64,000 nt of DNA from Ptychodera flava (lineage: Eukaryota > Hemichordata > Enteropneusta > Ptychoderidae): the NCBI RefSeq assembly GCF_041260155.1, contig NC_091933.1:23218599-23282598 (forward strand), written 5' to 3'. Positions within the stretch are counted from its first letter, which is position 1. The number at the start of each line of letters is the position of its first letter. The position numbers and the translations under genes were made by a program. Below are positions 37,201 through 50,634 of the stretch, one piece after another. The notes under the pieces are model-generated. The model searched no databases. It was not told the origin of the DNA and saw only the letters and a list, made by a program, of their open reading frames with translations.

Positions 37201-40200
37201 TGCTATGTTCATGTATGAAGACACTGCTAATGCTGTCTATCGTATGAGTTGGCATTATTTTATTTTGTGTAGTTGTATTTACATTTGAAAAATTTCCTTG
37301 TAATTAACTGTTCATATAATTGTTGACTGTAGTTATATGGTTTTTTGGCCGTCCACAGTGGAAATGTCTTAAGAGTTTCTATGTCATCGATTCTTAATTT
37401 TTTGGTGTAACGTCACGGTGAATGACATGTTATTACTATTTCATTTATGCGCTGGATAATTCACATTAAATCAAAGACCAGAGTCAACATTTGGATGCTG
37501 ACTTACCACATCCTTTGATCATCATACCGGCGATGCCTTCAAATCCAAAAGCCGTAAACAAGTGACCTCCTGGAAGAATTGAAGGAGAACAGTTGCGCTA
37601 GCAACTGCGATCAGATAATCTCCGACAAACGTTCGTAACATTAAACAATTACAACTGAAGAAAACCTTTGCTGTACATTTCTGAATCTTAAACTATGTAC
37701 AACTGATTAAGATAAGCTTCTCAGCCCAGCTTGGGTGGACTTCTTTCTTTGCATTGTTGAGCTTACTTGGCGTCTCATGTAGCATTGGATTGATTTCTAT
37801 GCAAAGAAGGAATCAAGGTGACACAAATGACAGTTAAGTCACAAACATTTGGATACAAAGTATAAGGATTTTCCCCTGGAGGATAGCACAAGCAATGCAT
37901 GCAACCCCAACTAACTGCAATGAAAGAAACACCAAGCTTAAGAGCAGAAGTTATTGGCATAAGGTATGTTAAAGTTTGCAATTACCAAGTGTGTGTTCTG
38001 GGACAGAAACCTCTTCGACTGCAGCACCTACGCTTGTCATCTGAAAAGCTGCCTTCTTAACCATGGTATCAACATCTTCTTCAGACATTGGCAAACCAAA
38101 TCCTTCCTTCACAATGCCAATTCTAGTTCCTGGTATCTCGGTAACTAACTGCAAAAAGTAACAGAACTCAGTACAGATTCTAATCCTTGAATTAAACCCC
38201 CGTTCGGACTTAATCAAAACATCTAGCAACATATTTATATAACGATGGCAATTTCAAGGGAAAACAAAAGACACAAACACCTAATAATCTTCTGAACACC
38301 TTACTTAATCCCGATCTCGGGCCTTTGAGGTTTAGCTGAACGGTCTTGACTGCTGATGTCTTTGCTAGGTAAATAGGTGCCGTAAATTGTAACTTCGAAT
38401 CTGATCGAAAATTTGCAGAACTATGTGTGCATTGATCTCAAACTATTTGTTTGGTGTGTAAAAACATTGCTGCTGAATTACTATCATAATTTTTGTGTCA
38501 AAGCTTTATAGACTACGTTGAAAAGACATTTGATCGACAAACTTAAAATTTCTACTTTCATTGTGTTGCAAATTAAACTCAAGTATGTAAACGCGAATTC
38601 TCCACCACGTGTTATCACACACCATTTGAGCAGGTTACTTCTACACGTGTCGCCGTTTTCTTTGATGTCGGTAACTTCTACAATATACGACCTTAGCTTT
38701 GCTGGCCTTGACTTTTAGCTGGCAGGGACCACTGCTAAATGCAGCTACGTTTCCAATAAACTTTGCCAATGACATCTTAGCGGTGTTTCTGTGCATTAAT
38801 TCCATGCGAAAACTGTGCGAGGCCATATACCGTGGAAGTTACTGACTATGCAGAAAAATGTGGTAATACAACTAGAAGTGACCAGCTGAATAAAAGTCAG
38901 TGATGGCAACTGAATATGCTTTGTATATATACTTTTACTATCATGCATGTTCCAATCCATGAGTCCTGTAATAACCTATCTTGTAAGCCTTTTTCAAAAA
39001 AGGATTATTTCAAAAAATAGCTTTGGTCGAGTCAGTCCAGACATACATTCCTACTCCGGACTTTCATCACTGTCATATCATAGTATTTTCAAGTTACAAA
39101 GCAAGTTTTGTCAACTTTGGTCAAGTTAATCTAGATATATCTCTAATTGGGAAAGAGTATTACGTATGTAAATGAGCACTACCATCGTCATAACCACAGC
39201 ATGACCTCGGAATTTGTCATAGTTTTTAAAAAGGATTTATAAGATATGACACTGTCATATCTGAAATATATGATTTCTTAACAAATATGCAAAAATATAT
39301 TGATTGCAGTCACGACAATGGTAAAACAATAGAAGAGTGTTATTATCTGCGAATGGTCATGACAAATTCACATCACTTTTGATAATTTACAGCTTACCGC
39401 CTCTGTGTATTCTTTCACTTCAAGATCAGCTGGTTGTCTTGGGTCAAGCCCGTCGTCGTAGCCAGCAATCGCCTGTAAGAAATGATCGCAAGACACGATA
39501 CACAAAAAAATCATTCCCTGACTTCATATGCCCTGACTTCATATGCCTTTGACATGATTACTTTTGTTGAGTGATTGCTGACTTTTCAGACGTTTCAAAA
39601 CGGATTACATTACAATGCCTCCCCTTAGAAGACCCGCAATCGATAATTAACGTACTGAAGGAGTTATTGCACAATCCAAAGATGCCAAAGGTGTGAACTT
39701 GCAAAACTGTTCACTTTGCCAATTCAAGCAACATGAAATTATAGATTTTTAAGTACTATTTGGTGCCAAACGCAGGTCAAGGTCTTTTCAAAGAACGTGA
39801 AATCACTTCTTTCATTTTTTTACCTTAACATCAAATACTTTTCTCTCGCTGATTTGAATTGAACTCACTCAGATCAGGGCGCATTTTAATGATAATCCAC
39901 TGAAGATAGTTCACTGCAAAAAAAACTATGACTATATGACTGCAGGTTCAAGCATGACGAGCAGAATATAGGACTTACGTTTTGGCTTAAGTATTGTCAT
40001 TATTTTACACAAATAGTATCTCTGCTGAGATCATGCTCTGCGCATTTCAATAAACAGCGTATTCCGGTACAACGTTTGATAATTTTTCAAAAAAATTCAC
40101 TCCTCAACGCTGTTATATGTGTAAAATGGAAGTTTTCGCAAAAAATGTCCAAACAGACACACCTCCAGTAACAGTGCTGCATCGTAAACATTTTTCGTGA

Positions 40201-43200
40201 TAGGTCCTGCGGAGTCAATGGTAACATCCATGGAAATGGTGCCAGTGTATGGCACTAACCCAAAAGTTGGCTTTAAACCAACCACTCCACACCAAGTCGA
40301 GGGCATCCGTATGGAACCTCCTTGATCGCCACCGATAGCCATGTCTACCTCACCGCAGGCTACCTGAGCAGATGGAAAATAAAACGTAGATTAACTACCT
40401 TACTATCCTAACAGTTTCTCTTTCAAGGAATTGTTGTCCGGTGCTTTCGGAAAACAAAACGCTTATTCTGACTCGATGGGCATTCCTTTTGAACCTGTGA
40501 AACTGAACACTGAAAAGGGTAAACTATGGATAGTCGGAAAATAGACTCTCCACAGTCGCTGTGCCTTGTTTTGTGCGCGCCCAAAGTAAGCCTGCATTCG
40601 AAGGCTACGCTGTGCAGCTGTTAGCACGCGCTGCCAGATACAGCGACTGTCGGTTCTTGCAAAGATATGAATATTCATAAGGGTAGTGACGTCAAAAGAA
40701 AAACCTATCTAACGGGGTGGAAACTGGTAGACCTATATACGCGGTATGTTTTTATTTTTCATTTTACATTTTATTTGGCTATGGTACTTGTCATTTGTTT
40801 TTGATTGACGGATGCGTAAAGTTCTATAAAGTACCCGGATCAGCAGAAATCCGACCGGTCGCTTGCAAGAACGTCCAGACCCTGCGATTCGCGTCGCGTC
40901 TCTGAAGGGCGCGCGCGTGTTCCAACAGGGAAGAACGCGAATCGCAGGGCCACTGCACTCTTCTATCACTGCAATCCATTTTCAAGAAACGGAATGCAAA
41001 TTACTCAAATATGGAGACATACGTCGACAGTGATTCGCTCAAAACTTTATGTTGTGTTATTGATAGAGTAACGTCGCGTATGCAACCCTGAAACCAAAAG
41101 AGACCTAACCTCAGACGAGGTGAAGCACTGCACAAGGTAGACGATATCTCGGAACACCTGGTTAGGTCCATAATTGATCACGCCTGTTATCAAGGTAGAA
41201 TGCACCCCTAGGATAGATATCCGTACTCTCAATTTTTCCAATACTTTTCTGGTCTTCCGCTTACGGGGGCTAATTCTAAAGCTCTTGGGCAAGAACCGTT
41301 TCACCGTCACAATCGAAATTTTGATATTACCCAAAGAGTTAAAACAAGGGGGTGGTAACCATTGTTAATTTCAAATTTCGGTAAATGCTAGGTAATTTGT
41401 TTCGCTAGTTTCAAACTTTACAAGATAACACAGATTTTATTCTTGATTTTGGTAAGAGAATGCTTGAAAGTTTCGTTCAGGAAAGGTTGAGCAAACGTTT
41501 AAGTATTTCACTTTCGAGGCGCATACTATCTTAAGTCCATAGTCATCGGCATTGTTTGGGTTAGCAATAGGGAATGGGGGGGGCTAGTCTTTGTATTGGA
41601 AGTGAAGGGTCAATTGAAAATGAAAACGTGCGTTGCAAACGATGTTCATTCCATTTGACTCCTAATGCCTTCCGCCAAACAACACTTTGGAAGCGCGAAA
41701 TCCGAGGGCGAAATTATGGTGAATATTCCTCCAAAATACGATCTGAAATGGTTTTTTTTAAAGTTGGAAACGCTGTTTTAACGACAAATATTTCAAATCA
41801 AAATCAGTGATTGCATCCGTGTAGTGCAAATTACGCATGACGACCTAAATAGAAAAAGTTAACCTGCTCTCCTTAAATGCAGTGAGTTAAATTTCTCATG
41901 GGCGTGGTTTAATTCACCACGGCCCCTACGTGCACATGCGCAGTCTTGTTACTCTACCTACCAAGACACCACTGCCAGCGCTCGATCCACCAGAACTGTG
42001 ATCTGTCTTGTGCGGATTTCGAATGGGTCCTTTGACGGATGTGAAGCTACTTCCAGAGAAACACATGTCTTCAACAGATGCTTTGCCAAGGATATGGCCG
42101 CCTGAGACAGAACAATATAAATTACAGTGAGTCATCAAGTTGTAGGAACATTGTATGCTATTTAGAAAAAAGAATTAACCTACGAAATTCCATTACCAAG
42201 GCAAAGGTTGCAGGCGGACGTAACAAACGATGAACATGGCCAATCTCAATTACGATTGGAGAAGTCACTTGGTAAGTTTTGCAATATCGTCTCTGGACAG
42301 CTACCTTTCATACTTCTGCTTCATTGCGTCTGTATGCAGCATGGATTTCAAACAATGTTACTTATTAAAGATGCCTCCCTCTGAACCGATCAAAGCTCTA
42401 ACAGTGACGACAAGTGAATTTGGAATTGGAATCAGACAGTCAAGAAAGCATTAGTCTTTGTCGTTATGTGAGTCTGTGGACATCAACCTACCACGTTTTA
42501 CTTTCATTACTTTTGACCACCTTCTACCTTTAGTGTCCACACAAGACCTTCAGTGGACTACGTATGGTTTTCGATTGCTGTGTGGTTAATATCAACCAAC
42601 AAAACCGATGCATGACCCAACCCATAACTCCTGCCCTTCCTTAAAGGTATACTGTCACCTGTTCCAATTTTGTCACAGTTACCATGGAAAGAGAAAATCT
42701 AACCAATCACAGATTTTAAGTGGGTGGCCGCTTTTTAAAAACAGCGCCCTCACATGGGCATTTTGAATACCAAGGAAGGCCCCTTTCCCCATATATGGGC
42801 ACATTTAGATTACAGGTGACTGTTGAAAACAGTGAGCAGTGCATTTAATGCACTGCTCACTGTTTTCAACAATACTTTGTAGTACGAGCTTAGAGGCATA
42901 CACGTTACAGACGTCCGTAGGACTAAGATTAATGCTTATAGATTAATTACTCGTACCTGCATCCAGTATCCTAGTAACGATAGTTGCATCAAATTCTGGT
43001 ACGTATCCCTCTAAAACATAACTACCATTCATCATAGGAACACCAGCTACTGGGATATTGTCCTTGATGGCTAAGGTCTTGCCTGCTAATTTGCCCGTGT
43101 CTGCACCCTTTATGTCACATCGCCAGTACCTGAAAAATATGATGAGTACGGAATCAACCATGATTTTGCACAATGAAAATCATCAATAATGTACAACGAG

Positions 43201-45670
43201 GGGGATGAACTATGAGCTCATGGGAGAGGAGTGATAATAGAGGACTAATAGGATAATAGAGAACTGTATTGTCACTGACAATTGACAAAATATCGGCTCA
43301 TTTTTGCAAAAAATGTTGTTATTAAAATATACTTATAACAGTATGTATGACCTTTTTACACAGGTGAAATAAATCTTATTCAACTTACATGGCAATAAAT
43401 AGCTTACTTCCTTGGATAAATGCACTATTTTAGTACAGAAAAAAGACAAAGTTATCCAATTTATGAACATGTTTTCGAGCTTAGTGGAAGAGACACAGGC
43501 TGTTCTGGTATGACTCTAGGCCCAATACCAGGGGCATGCCTTCATGCTAACACCTCTCTCACAATATAATGGTCTATCACTAATGTTTTTCCTTCCTTAC
43601 ATTAAATACACCTGACAATCACTAGCTAACTTTGTTCCGATACATATACCGCGGTTTTATGGAAATACTGCAAGGCACAAAGGATACGTTTACCAAGCAT
43701 TGTGTTTGTTTTCTTCAGGTCTTGGTCTGTAGCCAGGTGTTCTTGGATACTTGACTGGAAGTAGTGGTTCAGGCAGACTGTCTACGACATCAAAGGACTT
43801 GCATGCAGATGCCATAAAGTCTGTCAGAGGAAGGAACGTTTTTCAGCGTGGTATATCGTTGACACAATGTTTATCAAGTACGATGTCCCATGTGACGTCA
43901 CAAAGCATGATTGTAGGTTTTCCAAAACCGAGTGAAAGGTGAAATTATTCATCACGAGCGCATTTCATTAATGTCAATCAGTTGTCTACAATTACAATTT
44001 GAAAATACTTCGTTGGTTGTTGGTTATGCTCAACTTTACCTCTGTATTGCTGTAATTCGTCGGCGGTGGTATCTAAATTAAATTTCCTTGCTAATTTCGC
44101 GAGCTTGTCGACAGTTGGCACTCGAACGGCGGGAGCTTTGTAGATCTCTGAAAAGAATGAAGAAATTTGTTAAACGTCTATAAAAACAGACTGTCGCATA
44201 TTGCTGCAATGTGTTGCTCAGAACACGAACAGCGATAGAGTATGACACAGAAGATTTATCTGAAGATGAACTAAATACTGCAGCTCTTCACACTTCATAA
44301 TCTTACAAAATCATAAACTATTCAGTATTCATCAAGATTGGTGAGTGTTTGTCAACATGCAGATGCAGTACCAAGAAATTCGCTATTCTAGTAACTGTGT
44401 AATGAACAAGTTTCATTGACTGATTTCATCGAAGGACGTCCGTTATATAAGACCTCGTAGGTGTCCCTGACCTCAAAGATGTTCCCATGTTTTCAGTTGA
44501 ACTTGATTTCCTCGCTGTCTAAAGAATTTTTATTCATATCTTTGTATGAAGTTGTAAAACTTTATAACGTCATCAGTACTAATCCGACACTTGCTCTCCC
44601 AATTGTTAATATTGTCCTCAGCTCTAATTTTTTATATTTTTTATCCAACTTGAATTGTAGAATAGCTGCTAATATTGTTTCAAAAACGTCAATGTGACTT
44701 GAATTTAACCCCTTATCTTACTGCACATTTAGCACGAAGACATTTTGACGTCAGCGACACTTTTGAGGTCTTAACAGACGCCCACAGTTGTTGTTATTGC
44801 AGTAGAGACAGCTCGGGTCAAGAATCTCGCAAGAGGTTATGTTGGGTCATGCGCCGTGAATGAGCACAAAGGACCATTTCAAGGCCACTGAGACAAGGAC
44901 GCGTGGACATATTTTGTGGACTTCAACAAGCATAGTAAAATCGAATGCCCACAATGGACATATTTTGTGGACTTCAACAAGCATAGTAAAATTGAATGCC
45001 CTTTAAAAGGCTGACGAAAAGCTTACAAAACAAACTACAAAAATAGGAAAATGTGCCAAAATAGTTGTTTAGTCGTCAACGTAGTAATTTACGTCTGAAA
45101 ATGATTTATCGATAGTCCTTTCACTGTTTCAAACAAGACACAGGCGCCCACGGTGCAGAGACTAAAACTCCCTTTCTTGTCGCTAGTTCAATGTTCATCA
45201 GCATATTACTTCTGTCAGTAAAAATTCACTTACTGCATGTTTGGTTGTAAGAATTACATTTGTTAGCTCATGTTTTCCATGTCTTGTTTAAATGTTAAAC
45301 TTCACCATATTTCAGACATCTACAGTATTGTACTTGTCTGAGATTATATTTAAGTCTAGATTTTCTTCGTCCTCGAGCCCTCCCCCGGTAGTTCACATCT
45401 TATAAAGCCAGCGTACAATTCATGGCTAAACCTGTGGCCATTTTAATTCTATAAAGGTATGGGCGCCATATAGCCTTTTTAAAGCTCCATGGTCCCAACA
45501 TTTCGTATCAAATTGACTGTTGGCAGGACATTGTGGTTAAACCTACCGTCTTGAGTTGACGAGTCACTACTTTGCTGACGTTCGTCTGGCGACGAACTGC
45601 AATACCGTGGCACTACTGGTGATGCTGTCCTCCACACATTCGCCCGGCATTGTTGTACAAGTCGCAGCAT
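34259..45670 (-). CDS. amidase-signature family enzyme, copy D; intact, likely mitochondrial
   Basis: Coding exons 1-12: 45547-45670, 44040-44147, 43694-43820, 42957-43129, 41962-42101, 40163-40363, 39398-39472, 37986-38148, 37507-37569, 36927-37027, 36261-36447, 34259-34455. They join to a clean frame of 552 aa ending KMRDKNK. Residues 1 to about 25 ([20 protein letters not shown]) are Arg-rich without acidic residues, as in mitochondrial presequences. The amidase-signature core starts near residue 120. The triad is Lys142 (LAIKDN), cis-Ser217 (SSGGSSAGS) and nucleophile Ser241 ([10 protein letters not shown]), the same numbers as in mammalian FAAH, by chance. [13 protein letters not shown] (253-265), DVLVMPT (465-471) and [11 protein letters not shown] place it with bacterial Rhodococcus-type acylamidases rather than FAAH or GatA. 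An acceptor lies 4 bases before the ATG, so an untranslated leader exon is expected upstream. Substrate unknown; an amide-to-acid hydrolase role is the safe reading. Confidence 0.88.
34778..35248 (+). other. unexplained 156-codon open frame in the last intron of amidase D
   Basis: Open from an ATG ([10 protein letters not shown]...) to a stop just before the hAT-like element. The surrounding DNA (34640-35170) repeats palindromic words such as acaggcctgt, cctgtaacag and acagggcctg on both strands, which suggests a decayed repeat rather than a gene. No family recognised. Confidence 0.2.
35252..36169. mobile_element. hAT-like non-autonomous element with 5-bp target duplication
   Basis: Inverted ends CAGGGCTCGAAATTA at 35252 and TAATTTCGAGCCCTG ending at 36169 are flanked by GAAAC on both sides (35247-35251 and 36170-36174). 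Inside the ends, ttggtagtcc and gggctacca words recur in inverted arrangement. CAGGG ends suit hAT elements; a 5-bp duplication is shorter than the usual 8. No transposase frame. Lies in the last intron of D. Confidence 0.65.
40880..40949. repeat. GC-rich inverted repeat in intron 5 of amidase D
   Basis: ccctgcgattcgcgt at 40880-40894 and its exact inverse at 40935-40949 enclose a 40-base CpG-rich spacer (gcgcgcgcg) in otherwise AT-rich DNA. Could be the ends of a tiny mobile element; no target duplication was found. Confidence 0.5.
42651..42833. mobile_element. small MITE with ACAGTCACCTGT-type ends
   Basis: The left end reads actgtcacctgt. The right end, read inverted, is acagtcacctgt. No coding capacity. 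Family unassigned. The right end overlaps the start of the 51-bp palindrome at 42821-42871. Intron 4 of amidase D. Confidence 0.45.
42821..42871. repeat. 51-bp perfect palindrome
   Basis: Arms of 25 bases (tgttgaaaacagtgagcagt...) are exact inverses around one central base. There is no loop, so it would form a cruciform rather than a microRNA-like hairpin. Confidence 0.9.
44904..45001. repeat. 47-bp direct repeat, two copies, period 51
   Basis: tggacatattttgtggactt and the following 27 bases occur at 44904 and 44955 with one mismatch (atcgaatg / attgaatg). Lies in intron 1 of amidase D. Confidence 0.9.
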
Positions 45671-45961
45671 TTCCTGGTAAAAAAAACGAGGGGGGATAAT
45701 GAAGAGGGACTACGTGATTACGTTCTGGATACACGGAAATCAGCGTTGTGAAGAGTTCACCAGTACGCCAATATATTTCACATCTGTAAATTATCCGTAA
45801 ATACTTCGACAAGTTTTTTTCCAAATATCTGTTTTACCTTCCAGGGAAAGTCCTCATAACAGTCATTACACGTTTTACTTCAGTCGCGGATTTGACAAAA
45901 TCTATTAAGAGTTTTCCTCGCTGAGTGTTTACCGGTAAACAAATATTTTGGGTGCCACCGT

Positions 45962-45963
<2 letters not shown>

Positions 45964-46045
<82 letters not shown>

Positions 46046-46046
46046 A
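45964..46046. repeat. (TA)n microsatellite upstream of amidase D
   Basis: Over 80 bases of TA with two TTA or TAA phase breaks. Confidence 0.95.
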
Positions 46047-47492
46047 AACCAACCAAATAAAGTTTATTGTTTAATCTATAACACAGCCATTGCAAGTTAA
46101 GTGTAAGTTACACAGGCCAACCACTCTTCAAAGCAATATAGTGAAAACGCAGTGTAGCTATATTAAATGTACTTTCCTTTGACATTTCTATGGTCTCTGA
46201 ATCTACACCTTTCAGTGATTCCAAAAGTCTGAAGTAGCCCTGAGTCTTTTAGAAGATCTTTTCAACAGATGATAAAAACTTGAGTAATTATTTCATTACT
46301 CGAGAAAAAACGACAATCTTTGTGATTAAAAAAGTCTGTGACAGTACTGTTATTTACTTGTTTTATATTAAAAGGAACTTCTTAAATTCTTTTTGTTTTA
46401 TTTCAGTTGTGCATTTTGGAATCGTTTTTGGTATTGCTGTTTGTTAATTCATGCTGGTATGGTTTTTGGATGTTAGCGACGTGATGTATGGTGCAAGAAA
46501 TTTACCAGAATACATTGACTTGTGCCAATGTTATTTTACCAGACACATTTGTAAACCAATTATCATAAGAATGACTGGTAACTTTTATTCTCATTGTACT
46601 CTTTAACAACATCGAATGCTTCAGGCTTTTACCGAATAAATTCATTTTTGTCCCTTGCCTCAAAGATGTTTTTCGAATCAAAATCTGTTCACTTAGAAGT
46701 CGTTTTGTTGTCTATGGAAGATCGTTGTCTTATCGGATATTTGCTTTACCTGCCTCGAGACTGTCAGCGCATTGGCAGTCATTTTATTGTTGTGTATACC
46801 CCTTTGTCAGGCGAGATTAACCTTGAAGTTTGAGTGCCTTTGTACTGAAAGGAATGACTTCAAGGATCAAGGTGACGCCCTTCAGTCTTTTAACAGATAT
46901 CTTGTGGCTTGTGGGAGTGATTTAGCCTGCTGTAATACAGTATCATAGTAAGCCGAGATCGTAGGCAGTAGATTGGGTTATTGTCTATGTGACTACTATA
47001 ATCACCTCACTTCTTCAGGTGTTTGTGGAAAGTTTTACAGTGTATGTAGGTCAGTCGTGCCTCATAAAGCCCCTCAAGCTTGATACGATTCACAAACATT
47101 TTCTTTGGCAAGAGTGGCATCTGAACTCTAACGACAAACAGTAATTTGTAACACATACCTGTGAATTCTGTGGATCACTCCACTGCTGTACACAACGTAT
47201 GAGTGACAGAAATCTAAAAACATCAGCAGCGTTCGGGAACCAGGTTTATTCTTTACTGCAAAGGCCAAAGGTCGCTGGGTTCACTCTTCGGATTAATGGA
47301 AGTCTGATTAGAGTGCAAGCGAGGTAAAGGGAGCTGGCGTTCAGCCGAACTGCGCCCGCTATCACATCATGTTGAAAGCCGTTGCTATTGATATCATTAC
47401 GTATTTTGCATTATCAGTCGAAGCAAGCCATCGATTCATGTTGGTTTGGCTTTCGTATAAACTACTGTGCTTCGGTAACCTTGTTGATGAAT

Positions 47493-47493
<1 letters not shown>

Positions 47494-47543
<50 letters not shown>
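47494..47543. repeat. (ATT)n microsatellite
   Basis: About 16 uninterrupted ATT units. Confidence 0.95.
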
Positions 47544-47544
<1 letters not shown>

Positions 47545-47966
47545 AAGTTTAGGGGCTATAAGTATTATATAGAAATCTAATAACAGTTCATTGAAGCTGT
47601 GGGAATTCTGAAAAAGAGGTGTTGTTTATTTTAAATAAAAAAAAACTGTGCGCTACTGTTACTGCTTGTGATAAATAATGGTATATAAAATTAATTTGAG
47701 ATACTAGTAGAAATTACTAGTAGAATTAATTTTAGCACATAAAATTAATTTGAAGGCATAAACTTAATTAAATGAATGCATAATAAGTTAGTACTATACT
47801 ATATAACACTTATTTGGGATGACCGCATGAAACAAAATTGAAAATGCTTGATAAATTATTTCTGGTCTATATAAAATTAATTCTAACATACTAAAATTAA
47901 TGGAAAACATAATTTTGACCAGAATGGCCCCGATTTACATTAAAATGAAATTTTAAATGCAAATAG

Positions 47967-48560
47967 GTTAATATGGAAACACAGGGCAGCAAAATGGATA
48001 TCATATTTTGTCTTTCTAAGCCAAAATAACCCTTTGGTATAATATTCTGTGGATTGCTGGTTTTTTAGACTGGATATTTGGTCTTTCTTACCCAAAATAT
48101 CACTTTGATATAACACATTCTGTTGATCACTGGATTTTAGGCGAAATCTTTGAAAAACTGGTAATTTTTACTCCTGGATGGTTGCCATGGAAACATCTCA
48201 CATTAAAATGAGTGTGATTTTTTTTGGTGTGCTAACCAGAAAAAACACTTATGATCAATTTTTACATCAATTAATAGTTCTTTAATAGGAATTAGCGAAA
48301 AAGTAACATTTCAATCCCAAAATAGTTACCATGGCAACTTGAAACATTAAAATAAGTCTGGTTTTTGTGTTCTCTGACCCGAACTCCCCCACTAGATAAT
48401 TTTCATATCAATCACAGTAACTTTTCATTGGATATTAGAAAATCCGAAATTTTCAACCCCTAAAATGGTTACCATGGAAACATGGGGCAGTGAAATCGAT
48501 ATATATTTGGTCTTTTCGACCCAAAATACTCTTATGGTGAAATTTTCAGGGAAATTTAAA
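47967..48560. repeat. degenerate tandem repeat of about 144 bp with X-box-like palindromes
   Basis: gttgccatggaaac at 48181-48194, gttaccatggcaac at 48325-48338 and gttaccatggaaac at 48468-48481 are spaced 144 and 143 bp apart. A weaker form, gttaatatggaaac, is at 47967-47980. Flanking words such as acattaaaat, ttggtctttc..acccaaaata and gggcagcaaaatgg also recur. The 14-mers match the RFX-type X-box pattern GTNRCCATRGNAAC. Confidence 0.6.
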
Positions 48561-50634
48561 CTATTATTATTCATGTTATTATTTCTATATAATACTTATA
48601 TTAATTATTATATTGTGAAGTGATTTCTTATCCGATTTTAACAATGTCGTCAGACTTTCAATTATCGATTACTTATTTAAATTTTCCAGTACCATACTGA
48701 CAGCCAAAATGATGCTGTTCTCATTATCCTTTCATTTGTTGAATATCTATTTCAGGCAAAGCCGACTGAAAATGAAACACACAGGGAGACAGTAATACAA
48801 TACAACAGTAAACCAAGTAATCAAGAGAGTTTGTTTTACGTAAACTTCCGTCCGCGCTCACTATCGCAAGTTTATTATATAGCCAACAGTAAAAGTAGGC
48901 CTATCTCCATGGATGACACCCTCTCTAGTTTGAAACACAATATTTTCAAGAAAAGAGGCAAAATTTGTTCTGTCCTTGAAACAGCCGCTAGGCACTGAAA
49001 CAGAAACCAACGAACAGTACACGTGACCTTACGACGGAAGCAGCTAAAAACATCGTACAGATATAAAGATATAATCTGAATCTAGAAATTTATGAAAAAT
49101 GTCTTCCAAAACCATGATGACTGAAAGCAATAAAACAAGATTTAAGATGATGATCCCAAACCAATGATTTTGCGTCCATTACATCCCAGAAACATCAATG
49201 AACGAAATCACTAGCTAACCCTTGACTATCAAATGCAAAGGGTACTGAAACGGCTCCTTTACGGACTATGGCGACAAAGATCATTTTAAAAAAATGTTGA
49301 CATTTTTAGGTTCTAACAAAGAATTTGAAAAACTACGATAATTTCAAGTTACTCGTAATTTTTAATTTGTCCGTACATGTATTGCAAATAACATTTTGTA
49401 GAATTCTCCAGATGTATTTCAATCTCAAAGAAAATGTCAAATCTTGGAAAATGAAATATAAATTTGACTTTTTCATTCTTACCACATCCTAAAAAGATCT
49501 ACTGCAAATATGTTTTTTATAAAATAATTTTTCTATCTTAACATAACTTTCAAACAATCGCACATTGAGGTAAAGAAGTTTAACGATCTCTGAAATTGAC
49601 ATCAATGATTATTTTTGCATTTTTAAAACACTTTCATTTCAGTGAAAAATCATCCTGGGCTTCCTTTAAGTTTCTTTTGTAAGCTTCCTAAAACCGAAAT
49701 GAACATTCGCAACACAAAAACGTTTGCTAGTTGTATGGTTTGAAACTAGCATATGATTGTTTCAGTAATCAGTTTTTAAGAAGCATTTATAACTAAGCAT
49801 CTCGACACAAGCATTTTACTTTTTTGAGATACAGATATTTTACTTGTAATATTATTGAAAGTTTACAAAGCTTGTCTCAAAGATGTAAGATTACAATTTT
49901 GTTCTCAGAAGACTCTTCATCCTTTTACCACAGTGTGTCGTCGCCTTACCTCACCATCTTACCCTTTCCCTTAGCCACTTCATACTTATTGTAAATTTTG
50001 ACTTGTTGCAAGGTCACTTGGGTTACCAGTATTTTGAGAAGATCTCAATAAATCAGTGTAACTCATAAGACGATTATGTAGATATATTCAATGACAAAAG
50101 GTACACTTTTGGTTTATTGGTATTTTGATTTAATTCGTTGAGTATCCATTCGTTTGGTCTGAAATCTGCAGCCAGCAGCACACTTACTGTGGAAGCACTC
50201 AACATTAACTTGACAGTAAGGAACAAAGACTTATACTTTGCTTTCACTGAATTCATTGAGCTTCCACTAAATATTGACACCAATTGGCAGATCCTTATTA
50301 CCAAGAATAACTTGCACTACATCAAGATGTTTTAAGCAAAATAATCATTTGCGTGTAATTGTGCATACTTCCTTGTTGTTGTCTTTACAGACTCGGTACT
50401 GTGCGTATGGCTTTATATAATGTTCCTTTGTGAGTCCAAATCAGATAGATACAGGACTCAAATGAGAGTCCTCTCCGATGCTTGCTTGATTGTTGGAGAG
50501 GGATTTGGAATAAAGTCCATAAGGCCAAATAAAAAAAATGTATGATTTCGGTAATCCGACCTACCCTACAAAACCCCACCGAACCTAGGCGTTTTTTTCA
50601 CATTAAAAACTTCGAACAGGCCTTCTACGTCCTA

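Larger units (their letters stand above)
46047..50634. other. gene-free interval between copies D and E
   Basis: About 4.6 kb with no supported exon on either strand. It contains an (ATT)n tract, an AT-rich zone rich in aaattaatt words (47680-47900) and a degenerate repeat of about 144 bp with X-box-like palindromes (47960-48560). Confidence 0.55.

Noticed and set aside
42821-42871. MicroRNA hairpin at the 51-bp palindrome
   Set aside because: There is no loop and no mismatches or bulges, so it does not look like a precursor microRNA.
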